Below, piece after piece: positions 43,019 to 51,298 of a stretch of 64,000 nt of DNA (positions are counted from its first letter, which is position 1; each line of letters begins with the position of its first letter). The notes under the pieces were generated by a model. It did not search any database. It worked only from the letters and a program-made list of their open reading frames with translations, and was not told the origin of the DNA. Made by a program: the position numbers and the translations under genes. The DNA lies in contig CAYLYZ010000001.1 in assembly GCA_964387885.1 (NCBI GenBank), forward strand, positions 1 through 64,000, given 5' to 3'. Source of the DNA: JABGPL01 sp964387885. Lineage in GTDB: Bacteria > Electryoneota > AABM5-125-24 > Hatepunaeales > Hatepunaeaceae.

Positions 43019-43130
43019 CGGTATCAAGGGGGCAAGTAGCCGCGATCCCTTGTGGTCGTGGGAAATGCTGAAAAAGTATATTATAACAATGCCGAAAGTA
43101 ATTCGTATTTGTGAAGCAATTATATAGTTC

Positions 43131-43226
43131 CGCGTAGGGGCCAATTTATTGAGCCCTCTTATCTTACGAACTTAAAGGGCTTGATAAACTTGTCCTCGAC
43201 CCCGATCGGGGAACAGCCCCTACGCG
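43131..43226. mobile_element. Small MITE-like inverted-repeat element
   Basis: Perfect 11-bp terminal repeats CGCGTAGGGGC (43131-43141) and GCCCCTACGCG (43216-43226) enclose 74 bp. Inside are a second pair (TTTATTGAGCCCT and AGGGCTTGATAAA, 11 of 13 matching) and a perfect palindrome CCCCGATCGGGG (43200-43211). There is no coding capacity and no certain target-site duplication. It may be a mobile remnant or simply a dispersed palindrome. Confidence 0.5.
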
Positions 43227-43397
43227 AAATTACTTCTAAGCAGCGTTGTAAACATTTGTCTTTTTCAGACGACTTCAATATGCGAGCCCGGAATACTCGA
43301 TCCCGGGGACCAACTGATGGGGGTTGAAGGGAAGCGGATCGGAATCAATTCTTGCAAATTTGTATAGGTGTACGTATATTCCATTGTTACTCTCATG

Positions 43398-43774
43398 ATG
43401 AACAAAAACAAACATATCAATTTCTGGCGTGACAGTTCGGTGGAAGACCTTGAGGTCGCTGAACAACTTGTCAACAATGGTAAGACGAGACACGGCTTAT
43501 TTTTTGGTCATTTAGCCCTGGAGAAATTGCTGAAGGGATTAATTGTCAAAGGAACTGCCGATCATCTTCGCGAATTCACAATCTTATCAGGCTTGCAGAG
43601 ATGATCGAGCTGCAATTGTCGGAAGAAATGAGTGATATACTTAAGGCGGTAAATATATTTTGTATCAGTGGGAGATATGCGGAATTTATGGAACCACCCC
43701 TCTCAGAAGAAGATTCACAGAAAAACCTCCGGGATATTAAAAGGGTTTATGAATGGTTGATGAAACAATTCTAA
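43398..43774 (+). pseudogene. HEPN-domain protein gene (toxin of a HEPN/MNT pair), frameshifted
   Basis: The first frame reads a typical HEPN start (FWRDSSVEDLEVAEQLVNNG, FFGHLALEKLLKGLIVKG) and stops at 43604. After a one-base loss near 43565-43575 the other frame continues the domain (RIHNLIRLAEMIELQL...ISGRYAEFMEPP...YEWLMKQF) to TAA at 43774. Together they would give about 125 aa. HEPN/MNT pairs are toxin-antitoxin systems in which the HEPN protein is an RNase. The 3' end overlaps the MNT gene by 22 bp. Either the toxin is inactivated or this is a sequencing error. Confidence 0.82.
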
Positions 43775-44076
43775 GCAGCATTAAAAACTACCTGTCCGTT
43801 TTGAGAAAGAATGGCTACCCGGACGCGAGAGCAGTAATTTTCGGATCGTTTGTAAATGGCACACCTCACAAGTGGAGCGATATAGATTTAATTGTTCTCT
43901 CGAAAAAATTTGACCGAACGAGAAAATTAAAAGACCAGCAGCAATTATGGATCAATGCCGACAATGTCGACAGCCGGATCGAACCAATCGCTTGCGGTAT
44001 GAAGCAGTGGGAAGAGGACGATGAAACTCCAATAATCGACATTGCCCGTAGGGATGGAGTTTTGGTGGAAGTCTGA
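43753..44076 (+). CDS. mntA: MNT-type minimal nucleotidyltransferase (antitoxin of HEPN/MNT pair)
   Basis: The 107-aa protein has the polymerase-beta-like signature GSFVNGTPHKWSDIDLIV (GS at 31-32, then D43 and D45) and a third acidic residue near E77. All catalytic residues are present. In characterised pairs MntA inactivates the HEPN toxin by adding AMP to it. The ATG lies inside the 3' end of the HEPN reading frame, so the two were translationally coupled. Confidence 0.88.
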   Translation: MVDETILSSIKNYLSVLRKNGYPDARAVIFGSFVNGTPHKWSDIDLIVLSKKFDRTRKLKDQQQLWINADNVDSRIEPIACGMKQWEEDDETPIIDIARRDGVLVEV

Positions 44077-44600
44077 ATTCCTGGTCAGGACAGGTTGTAA
44101 AATATATCTGATTGTACTAAACTTCTCTATTAAGTATACGATCCACAGTAGTTCATCCTTACAGCACTCTTTTACCAATCCTACAAAGCTTGAGGGCATA
44201 GAACCCAGAATCTGTACGGGTGATTCACGAATCACCCCTAAACTCCATTTGCTAAAAAATCTCTGTGGCACGGTCAGCCGTGTTGAACCAGAAGCAATCC
44301 AAAGTGTGAGATACATCCAAACCTGAAATGTCGAACGAATGAGCTGACCGTGAGTAAAGCAGCCTGGATTCTCGCTTGTTATGCAACGCTCCTGCTACGC
44401 CGGAATATCGTGGTGAGTGGGAAGCAGGCATTCCGGCAACCTCCATCAAAATACAGAAAAAACCGGATTTTATGAATCCGGAGGACGTCGCTGTACCACC
44501 ATATATTTATAGAAATACTTCATTGCTTTTATTTCGAGCAAAGGGTATATTCCCAAATATAATGAGCAGTGCAATTAAATGATTAATCGAGACAACAAGA
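44077..44600. other. Intergenic region with a 135-bp repeat copy
   Basis: This 524-bp stretch between the MNT gene and the PD-(D/E)xK/SEC-C gene carries repeat copy 2 (44222-44355) and otherwise nothing I can assign. No strong promoter motif was recognised. Confidence 0.6.
44222..44355 (+). repeat. 135-bp dispersed repeat, copy 2
   Basis: It matches 42607-42745 in the same orientation, from GATTCACGAATCACCCC to GAGCTGACCGTGAGT. The two copies bracket the iterons, the MITE-like element and the HEPN/MNT pair. Confidence 0.75.
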
Positions 44601-47054
44601 ATGGATAAAAAATTTCGGAACAAACCTAGAAAACCAGATGAGTACTATTCAAATAGTGCTTTTGAGTTGGCTCGTTTTGGTAAGGCTGTAATTCATCGAA
44701 ACATCATGTCTGAAAAAGACTTTGATTCTCTTCAGGAGAAGATAGCACTTTCTCACCAGGAAATATGCGAAAGAATAGAGTCTAACGTCGACTGGCTAGC
44801 CAATGAGATCATTAAGTATTCTCCTCTCAATTTATTGTCGAGAGCTTATTGGGAATGGGCGACTGCCAATATTGGCAAGAAAAGTGAATCCGAATTTGAA
44901 GATGAAGGTGTTTTTTCGTTGGCACTCTTGGAATATTTGCAATGCCTTATAGTCTCTATCACTCCGTCAGATCAACTTGAAGAGGGAATATCGGACTTTA
45001 ATTGGCAAACAGTTAAACAAAAAGTAAAAGAGCTTTTTTATGATATTAACTACAATTATCAGATATGCAGAACAGCCAGAGAAAAGCGTGAAACTCCTCA
45101 CTTTGACCTTGAATTCGATAAATTTCGTTTTCTTGCTCAGATTGAATGGTGTAATGTTAGAGGTCATAGATACTCGTATCACGAGCAAACAAACCTCCAG
45201 GAACTGCTCTCACCTCACTCAGATATATTCAATCAACTCTTCAATATTACAATAGATGATTTCATTGTGGCTGCAATGGCAATTCAGCATTCACTTACAT
45301 CAGGATTACCTGAAGCTTTAAGTGAGCTTCAGGAATTCCAAGAGAAAACTCAAAATGAAATTGAACCAAAATTAAAGAATAGAAAAGGTATTACACAAGA
45401 GCAGCTTCCCGATATTATGGATGAAGTCTTAATTGAAAACGAATGGCAAAGTTGGAAAGATAGTATTTTAGGACGATGTTATGGAACAGACTTGTTTGAT
45501 CTCAATAAAGTGACAAACCTTCCGAATAATCTGCTGGATGAATTAAGCTATTATCCGGGCGAAAACATTGAGTTTTTTGCTGAAGGTGCATTTAAAGGAT
45601 GGCCTTTTAGAATTTGGCCAACTTTTATTCGACCATTTGTAAAAATTGATAACCATTATTATTGCTTCAACTTACACAGCTTCTTAGATAAAGCGTATAG
45701 AATGATTCAAAAAACGATTGTTGGAATGGCTCCAAGCTACAAAGAAGAGTGGAATAGAAAACAAAAAGAAATGTCTGAATCCCTCCCTTTTAAGTACTTA
45801 CAACAATTACTGCCAGGTGCCACTGTTTACAAGAATATATATTTCAGAATGAATGTCCATGATGAATCGAAACCTCGTACATTTGAAACCGATGGAATCA
45901 TAATTCATGATGACTGTATTTTCATTATCGAAGTAAAGGCAGGTGCTTTTACATATACTTCTCCAGCAACAGATTTTGAATCATACATTAATTCGATCAA
46001 AGAACTTATATTAAAACCTAGCGATCAAGGAAATAATTTTCTTAAATATTTAAAAAGTCAAGATCAGGTTAATATATACGATTCGAGCGCGTGCGATCAT
46101 TCAATAGCATATCTTTCCCATGATTCCTTTAGAAACTGTTTTTGTTGCGCTGTTACTCTGGATCATTTCACTATGCTTGCATCTCAAACTCAAGAACTAA
46201 CTAAGCTTAAAATTGATCCTGAAATACAACCTGTCTGGACTATTTCAGTAAATGATCTCAGGATTTATGCAGACATGTTCGACAATCCATTGATATTTCT
46301 TCATTTTTTAGAGCAACGGATGCAAGTATTCAAGACAGAAAACGTTCAAACATTTGATGAATTGGATCATCTTGGACTTTATCTGGAATACAATGCATAT
46401 ACAGAGGTTATAAAGGATTATAATCACAATAGTCAGGTAATTTGGCATGGATTTGTACAATGTATAGATGAGTTTTTTCATGACAAGCTTATTGGAAATG
46501 AGCAACGAATGTCCCTCCGTCAAACGATGCCAAAAAGATTTGAAGAAATTATTGATGTCATGGCTTTAAGTAATGAACCACTCAGGAATCTATTCTCATC
46601 AATTCTATTAAATACAGATGGAAATTGGCGTAAAAGCTATCACAATGAAGTCGAGAAGACTTTAGAAAAACAGCGAAATGATTTTAAAACTCATCCCATT
46701 TCCTCTCATGGGCAGATTGAGTTGACAACATTTTGCTGGTTAAATGAAATAAATACTCCAAAAAGTTTAAATGCATTGGACCATTCTTTAACCGTTATGA
46801 TTGCAATGGGTGACAAACATCGATGGCATCTCGAGTTATTTTACGACACCTCTGAACAACTATTGAGTATCAAATTAAAAAAGTTGTTATTAAGTGATTT
46901 GAATGATGATTATATACACAGATTAAAATCAGACGCTGAAATATTAAAAGCTAAACGAGTTCAAAAAGTTAGAGATAAAGTTGGTAAAATCGGTCGTAAT
47001 GATCCCTGTCCTTGCGGTAGTGGTAAAAAGTATAAAAGGTGTTGCAAAAAATAA
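44601..47054 (+). CDS. Large PD-(D/E)xK nuclease-like protein with C-terminal SEC-C zinc motif
   Basis: The 817-aa protein has a long helical N-terminal region of unknown type (1-395). A putative restriction-type nuclease core follows at about 400-460: a conserved strand with E429 and D431 (FETDGIIIHDD), then E444-V-K446 (IFIIEVKAG), matching the D..ExK pattern. A second unknown region runs to about 790. The end is a SEC-C motif, GRNDPCPCGSGKKYKRCC, with C803, C805, C814 and C815. SEC-C tails bind zinc and often tie a protein to ribosomes or nucleic acid. Its A+T-rich base use, isolation between repeats and neighbouring HEPN/MNT pair suggest an acquired defence or addiction gene. The start at ATG 44601 lacks a strong ribosome site. 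I know of no exact match. Confidence 0.75.
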   Translation: MDKKFRNKPRKPDEYYSNSAFELARFGKAVIHRNIMSEKDFDSLQEKIALSHQEICERIESNVDWLANEIIKYSPLNLLSRAYWEWATANIGKKSESEFEDEGVFSLALLEYLQCLIVSITPSDQLEEGISDFNWQTVKQKVKELFYDINYNYQICRTAREKRETPHFDLEFDKFRFLAQIEWCNVRGHRYSYHEQTNLQELLSPHSDIFNQLFNITIDDFIVAAMAIQHSLTSGLPEALSELQEFQEKTQNEIEPKLKNRKGITQEQLPDIMDEVLIENEWQSWKDSILGRCYGTDLFDLNKVTNLPNNLLDELSYYPGENIEFFAEGAFKGWPFRIWPTFIRPFVKIDNHYYCFNLHSFLDKAYRMIQKTIVGMAPSYKEEWNRKQKEMSESLPFKYLQQLLPGATVYKNIYFRMNVHDESKPRTFETDGIIIHDDCIFIIEVKAGAFTYTSPATDFESYINSIKELILKPSDQGNNFLKYLKSQDQVNIYDSSACDHSIAYLSHDSFRNCFCCAVTLDHFTMLASQTQELTKLKIDPEIQPVWTISVNDLRIYADMFDNPLIFLHFLEQRMQVFKTENVQTFDELDHLGLYLEYNAYTEVIKDYNHNSQVIWHGFVQCIDEFFHDKLIGNEQRMSLRQTMPKRFEEIIDVMALSNEPLRNLFSSILLNTDGNWRKSYHNEVEKTLEKQRNDFKTHPISSHGQIELTTFCWLNEINTPKSLNALDHSLTVMIAMGDKHRWHLELFYDTSEQLLSIKLKKLLLSDLNDDYIHRLKSDAEILKAKRVQKVRDKVGKIGRNDPCPCGSGKKYKRCCKK

Positions 47055-47084
47055 ATTAACAATTTTTATAATATCTTACCTTCA

Positions 47085-47162
47085 CCTTCCGTCACATTTT
47101 CGTCACACCCTCAATCCCCTTCCCACAACCGCTTTCCGCCAATAGTGTTACGAAGTGACGAT
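47085..47162 (+). repeat. Partial copy of the CGTCAC/GTGACG repeat
   Basis: It contains CTTCCGTCACATTTTCGTCA, CCCTCAATCCCC, CCCACAACCGC and GTTACGAAGTGACGA in the same order as the right arm at 47571-47715, but lacks the promoter half. It starts 31 bp after the SEC-C gene. Confidence 0.8.
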
Positions 47163-47570
47163 TTTTCTGGTGTACGAGGGAGTCATCCAGTACAGGGAGG
47201 ACTACTCGTCTAACTATGTGAAGGGGTGATTCGTGAATCACCCGTACGGGTGGTTAGATTATATGCGAAGATGTTTTCGGACTTTTCTGGATTCTGTTCA
47301 ACCACTTTTCACAACGGTAATCCGATTGCTGGCTCAAATTCGGAATGACATGCTTTGGAGAAACATGTCTGGACGAGCCAGACGATGCCACCCGTTGTAA
47401 GCAAGGGGAGAGAAACAGTGGAGTAGTGTTCGGCGGGATAAGATCCCGCCCTACGTGAACTGAAAATATTCAATACCAGCGGAATGGGGATGCGGATTCT
47501 GATTTGCTGGGGAAAAGGGTTGAAAATATTCAACCCCTACGTTTTGACGTTCCCGGGTTCTGTTCCTATT

Positions 47571-47715
47571 AGTCACCACCTCAATCCCCCGCCCACAACC
47601 TCTTTCCGCCAAAAGGGTGACGAAGTGACGATAATTTATGCTATCCCTGTTTTTTCCTGTACTCTGTGATAAACTTGACTTTTGCAGAATATTGTTGTAT
47701 ATTGTCGACATGAAA
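47571..47715 (+). repeat. Right arm of long inverted repeat
   Basis: It is the inverted match of 42841-42981. Notable segments are CACCACCTCAATCCCC, CCGCCAAAAGGGTGACGAAG and the promoter. The GTGACG/CGTCAC motifs occur in both orientations inside it. The arm runs to the first codons of the ATPase gene. Confidence 0.85.
47675..47703 (+). promoter_or_regulatory. Sigma-70 promoter giving an apparently leaderless ATPase mRNA
   Basis: TTGACT (47675-47680), a 17-bp spacer and TATATT (47698-47703) precede the ATG at 47710 by only 6 bp, with GTCGAC between. Transcription would start at or near the A of the ATG, and no ribosome site exists. The same -35, spacer length and -10 are preserved in the left arm. 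Confidence 0.7.
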
Positions 47716-48954
47716 GACGAATATACTATAAATATTGATCAGAGAGTTCTAACTCTTCCTTATTATACGCTTAATAACGGCAAACCGTTCATTGAGTATA
47801 TTCATGGCAACCCAGTCGGGAATTATATCGTTAATAAACAGGGCGCTCTGATATACTATTCTCGAATTGAGCACGGAGATGAGGACGTTTCGATCAAACC
47901 GGAATACCGGAAGTTAGTTGATGCTTCTGTTGTGTCTTGTCCGCGGGATATCGATGGACGGACGGATATGGACAGGCTCTACGAGATGTGCAGGGACTGG
48001 TTGAAAACGGTTGTTGCTTTCGGCTCAGAAACCGAACTTACTGCTGTGACAAGCTATACTGTGATGACATGGTTTTCCTACCGCTATGATTCCATGCCCT
48101 ACCTCCGGTTTATCGGAGATTATGGAACCGGCAAAACAACAGCACTACGTGCCTTGTCGTCTATATGCTACAGATCGCTCAATATTTCCGGCGCGATTTC
48201 AGCCCCCGCCCTGTTCCGGGTTGTTGATGCTGTGCAGGGAACCCTCCAAATTGATGAAGCAGACTTCAAAGGTTCCGGGCTGGAAGGCCAGATTGTGAAG
48301 ATTCTTAACCATGGATACACGCGGGGAGTGGCAATTATCCGGCTTAACCGGGATAATGAACCTGTAGCGTTCCAGGCGTTCGGTCCGAAGATCATCGCGA
48401 CACGGCTCCCATTCAGGGATGCAGCACTTGAGAGCCGCTGTCTGAACATCAAGATGAAACCCCGTAGCGTGGAAGGACTTGATGAATTGAGCAAAGAACA
48501 CGTTGTGAGACGTGCCCGTGCCATCGCGAGTGGGCTCCTTTACTGGCGATTAAAATCGGCAGAAATGGAAGCCGACGACACACTTTTCGATTCCGCTGAT
48601 ATTAAACCTCAGCGACGGTATACGCCTCGCGTGCAGCAATTGGCGGTTCCCCTGTTCGAGTGCACACCGCCTGAACGACGACGCGAGATTGAACGATTTT
48701 TCGATTCGGTGAACAACGCATACCTGAATGCGCGAGATAACGGCATGGAGTCACAGATCAGGCGCATCCTGCGCAAAGAGCTGAACGAGATGAATCACAA
48801 GCTGACACTAACACAACTGTACAGTCAACTTTCTTATGACTGCCGAATGAAGAACAGCAGCCGCAAAGTTTCACGTATAGCGGAAGCACTGGGATGCGAA
48901 AAACGGCGTGGGAAAGACGGAGTGGTGTTTTGGTTTCGGGATGGAGTTGTCTAA
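47710..48954 (+). CDS. P-loop ATPase of mobile-element/helicase-like type
   Basis: The 414-aa protein has an N-terminal region without recognisable domain, Walker A GDYGTGKT (136-143), Walker B TLQIDEAD (178-185), and a sensor segment FGPKIIATRLPFRDAALESR typical of a widespread family of uncharacterised helicase-like ATPases in prophages and integrated elements. The C-terminal 80 residues (RRILRKELNEMNHKLTLTQL onward) look like a winged-helix DNA-binding domain. The ATG at 47710 is chosen from the promoter position and because an upstream reading (from 47638) would run into the promoter. It probably acts on DNA. Replication or regulation cannot be separated. Confidence 0.75.
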   Translation: MKDEYTINIDQRVLTLPYYTLNNGKPFIEYIHGNPVGNYIVNKQGALIYYSRIEHGDEDVSIKPEYRKLVDASVVSCPRDIDGRTDMDRLYEMCRDWLKTVVAFGSETELTAVTSYTVMTWFSYRYDSMPYLRFIGDYGTGKTTALRALSSICYRSLNISGAISAPALFRVVDAVQGTLQIDEADFKGSGLEGQIVKILNHGYTRGVAIIRLNRDNEPVAFQAFGPKIIATRLPFRDAALESRCLNIKMKPRSVEGLDELSKEHVVRRARAIASGLLYWRLKSAEMEADDTLFDSADIKPQRRYTPRVQQLAVPLFECTPPERRREIERFFDSVNNAYLNARDNGMESQIRRILRKELNEMNHKLTLTQLYSQLSYDCRMKNSSRKVSRIAEALGCEKRRGKDGVVFWFRDGVV

Positions 48955-48981
48955 GTTTACGGTGGGTATGCAAAAAGGAGT

Positions 48982-49123
48982 ACTCAAGCCATCAGGGTGT
49001 GCGGGAATAGCCAAAACGCGCTGGCAGACGCCCTCGTCTGCCAGTTAAATCGTTGTTATTACTGTCACACGAGGGCGTGTGACAGCGCGAGACCATATTC
49101 CCGCACAGCCTGCATGCTTGAGT
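48982..49123. repeat. Nested cruciform element with two inner hairpins
   Basis: Outer arms ACTCAAGC (48982-48989) and GCTTGAGT (49116-49123); next arms CAGGGTGTGCGGGAATA (48993-49009) and TATTCCCGCACAGCCTG (49096-49112), 16 of 17 matching; then CGCGCTG (49017-49023) and CAGCGCG (49083-49089). Inside are two perfect hairpins: CTGGCAGACG/CGTCTGCCAG (49021-49044) and CTGTCACACG/CGTGTGACAG (49061-49084). The whole could fold like a branched RNA or DNA cruciform. Confidence 0.8.
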
Positions 49124-49130
49124 AAGTTTC

Positions 49131-49234
49131 GTAGGGCGGGTTCTTAACCCGCCGAACAATCTGGCGTCTGCCAGTACTTTCAGGACATTTCCCCCCCTGC
49201 AGTCCGCCTATTGCGTGACAAGCAGCAGGGGGGG
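49131..49234. repeat. GTAGG-family palindrome and a C/G-rich inverted repeat
   Basis: GGGCGGGTTCTTAACCCGCC (49134-49153) belongs to the GTAGG family. CCCCCCCTGC (49191-49200) and GCAGGGGGGG (49225-49234) form a hairpin just downstream of the minus-strand HAD/crotonase gene. It lacks a T-run, so a terminator role is possible but not clear. Confidence 0.6.
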
Positions 49235-49253
49235 AAGATAAGGTAAGTCTATA

Positions 49254-51296
49254 TCAAACGTTCAACACCTTCTTAGCCGCCGAACCAATCGCGCCTTTCT
49301 GGCAGAGTTTATCCAGCATGAAACCTGCTGAATGTTTTGCCTGAACCTCAAGGGCTTGATCCAGTGAGGCTGAACAGGAGTCCTGGATGCAGTCCATGAT
49401 TGCTTTACGAGCGCCTGTCAGTGAATCATCTTTTGCGACTACCACTGATCCGTCAGCGACGGCTCGTTTTGCGATTCCGTGAGCGCCGCCGGATGCGATC
49501 TGCCATGCTTTCGCCAGTGCGTCTTCGGTGGAACCTGCGTAATCTGCAAGCCAGCCTACTGTGTCTTTGGCTTTTTTGGATTTACCGCTGAGCAGCATTT
49601 CCGTCAACTTCGGAATGTCTCCGGCTGCGGCTTTACGGATTGCCCAGTGGGTGCCTTCCATTCCCGGTACAACCGGTAATGTTACTTCAGGCATTCCCAA
49701 TTGAGCGCCATCCTCAGCGACAAGGTAATGGCAGTGCATCAGAAGCTCGAGCATACCACCGAGACAGCGTTTGCCGTTGACGAAACCGACAGAGACTTCG
49801 AACTCATCGTTCAGGCGACGTGCCATTTTCGACCAGTTACTCGCGACGCGGAAGCCTTCATTCTCGTCCTTCAATGCCGGATAGAATTCCTGCGTGTCCG
49901 CTCCGACCATTTGGGTTGAGAGGTGGAAGTCACCTGTGACGATAACGTTCCTGATGCCTTCAGCTTTCAGGTAGTCAATCGCACGGTTCATCTCGTCGAC
50001 AACATCCCAGTTCAGGGATTCACGGTTGATTGTGATTACACCGACATTGCCGTCATGTTCTGCGTTCACATATAGGAACTGCCATTCGGGATTACCCATA
50101 TCATTGAACACTTCCGGATACCAGGCTGATTCACCCGCTTCCGGATGGATCTTGTGATATTCTTTCACAGTGCTGATGACTTTATCGGCCCCCTGACGAC
50201 GAATCGTCGCGAGAATACCGTTTGTGAACTGGGCGCAAAGCTCACCCATCATGTTCATATGCGGCAGGTCTGCACGGTTCTCTTTTAACATCAGGCTTGT
50301 CATCTGGAACAACGGTCCGTAGATGATGGCGTTGAATTCCTCGTCATCATCGAGTTCCCAGTCGACTGTCGGGCGGTTGCTGGAGTACCAGCTCTCACCG
50401 CTGACCTTGCGACGGTTCAACTCGGTGATAGGACGGAAAATTTCACCATATTTCTCTGCCAGGTGATGCAGGCAAGACCATGTCAGGAAGCTCGCACCTG
50501 AACCAATTGCATCATGTGCTCTGACCGGATTTGGACCGACGAGGCGTCTGACGAGTTTGTCGATTTTCCAGTAAGGCATGTTGGTCACTTCATTGTACTT
50601 TATGGCTGTCAGGGTAATACCGCAGAACAGAACATCGAGGATGAATGACCAGTAATCACCGACAGGAACGGGAATCAAGCCCATCGACCACAATAATTGC
50701 GTAATCGGAGTGGGGGATGGCTCAATGACTTCCCAGATCTTGTTGATCTGATGCGGGAAAGACGGGTGGAGAATGCCGACTCCGAGCTCATGGTTCGGGA
50801 ATCCGGATGTCACCGACCTGATTTCAATTCCCGGATAGTCCTTGCGCCACATCTCATAATGTGACTTTTTAAGATCGAGGATCTCCGGGATTGCCTCGAG
50901 CACAAATTTTGGTTTGTAATATGCCAGACCTTTGGGTAATGAGCTGCCATCATAGTTAAACTTGATGATGTTAGACATTATCTGACCAGCGACCTTTGGT
51001 CCAAATGATGCTTTTAATCCGGGATAATGCTGGCTGATACCATCCGGTGCATCCGGCAGGTCGAGGGTAACAATCGGCACACCGTACTCAAGGAGTCGAG
51101 CACCGAGCTGCATGGCTTTACCGGAACCGACGATTCCGTTACCACCTGTAATGACTATCGAACCACGGTCTCCTGGGGGACCAAAAACTGTGTCTACGAG
51201 TTGGTCGGTATTGACGGGAAACTTACCATTTTTGAAAATGTCAATAACATCGCCCAATCCGAGACTCTGGAGAGTAGATTTTCTAATCGATTTCAT
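49254..51296 (-). CDS. 3-hydroxyacyl-CoA dehydrogenase-like / enoyl-CoA hydratase fusion
   Basis: The 680-aa protein joins an N-terminal Rossmann domain (TGGNGIVGSGKAM at 50-62; FVLEAIPEILDLKK at 131-144, as in hydroxyacyl-CoA dehydrogenases) to a C-terminal crotonase domain from about 430 (VNGKRCLGGMLELL, LGMPEVTLPVVPGMEG). The order HAD then crotonase is the reverse of FadB/FadJ and like that of some archaeal and anaerobic enzymes. It should catalyse hydration and oxidation steps of acyl-CoA breakdown. The AAGGAGGGAG site fixes ATG 51296, 2 bp after the thiolase stop. The middle region (about 200-420) is diverged, so the substrate is open. Confidence 0.85.
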   Translation of the reverse strand: MKSIRKSTLQSLGLGDVIDIFKNGKFPVNTDQLVDTVFGPPGDRGSIVITGGNGIVGSGKAMQLGARLLEYGVPIVTLDLPDAPDGISQHYPGLKASFGPKVAGQIMSNIIKFNYDGSSLPKGLAYYKPKFVLEAIPEILDLKKSHYEMWRKDYPGIEIRSVTSGFPNHELGVGILHPSFPHQINKIWEVIEPSPTPITQLLWSMGLIPVPVGDYWSFILDVLFCGITLTAIKYNEVTNMPYWKIDKLVRRLVGPNPVRAHDAIGSGASFLTWSCLHHLAEKYGEIFRPITELNRRKVSGESWYSSNRPTVDWELDDDEEFNAIIYGPLFQMTSLMLKENRADLPHMNMMGELCAQFTNGILATIRRQGADKVISTVKEYHKIHPEAGESAWYPEVFNDMGNPEWQFLYVNAEHDGNVGVITINRESLNWDVVDEMNRAIDYLKAEGIRNVIVTGDFHLSTQMVGADTQEFYPALKDENEGFRVASNWSKMARRLNDEFEVSVGFVNGKRCLGGMLELLMHCHYLVAEDGAQLGMPEVTLPVVPGMEGTHWAIRKAAAGDIPKLTEMLLSGKSKKAKDTVGWLADYAGSTEDALAKAWQIASGGAHGIAKRAVADGSVVVAKDDSLTGARKAIMDCIQDSCSASLDQALEVQAKHSAGFMLDKLCQKGAIGSAAKKVLNV

Positions 51297-51298
51297 GA

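Larger units (their letters stand above)
42359..43394. other. Repeat-rich intergenic region
   Basis: This stretch of about 1 kb has no credible gene. It holds a CTCAAG..CTTGAG hairpin (42372-42388), a perfect hairpin AACAAGCA/TGCTTGTT (42527-42546), one copy of a 135-bp repeat (42607-42745), the left inverted-repeat arm (42841-42981), four 11-bp iteron-like repeats (42975-43018) and a small inverted-repeat element (43131-43226). Confidence 0.7.
47055..47709. other. Intergenic region with two copies of the ATPase promoter-type repeat
   Basis: This 655-bp stretch carries a partial repeat copy (47085-47162), the hairpin GGGTGATTC/GAATCACCC (47225-47244), a GTAGG-family palindrome (GGCGGGATAAGATCCCGCC, 47432-47450) and the full right arm with promoter (47571-47709). 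Confidence 0.75.

Noticed and set aside
43131..43226. Insertion sequence
   Set aside because: Terminal inverted repeats are present but there is no transposase and no clear target duplication, so it is listed only as MITE-like.
43265..43493. Short minus-strand frames opposite the HEPN gene
   Set aside because: They are antisense shadows. The plus strand carries a recognisable HEPN domain.
49400..49919. Several plus-strand frames opposite the crotonase domain
   Set aside because: They are antisense to a clear enzyme gene and have no independent support.
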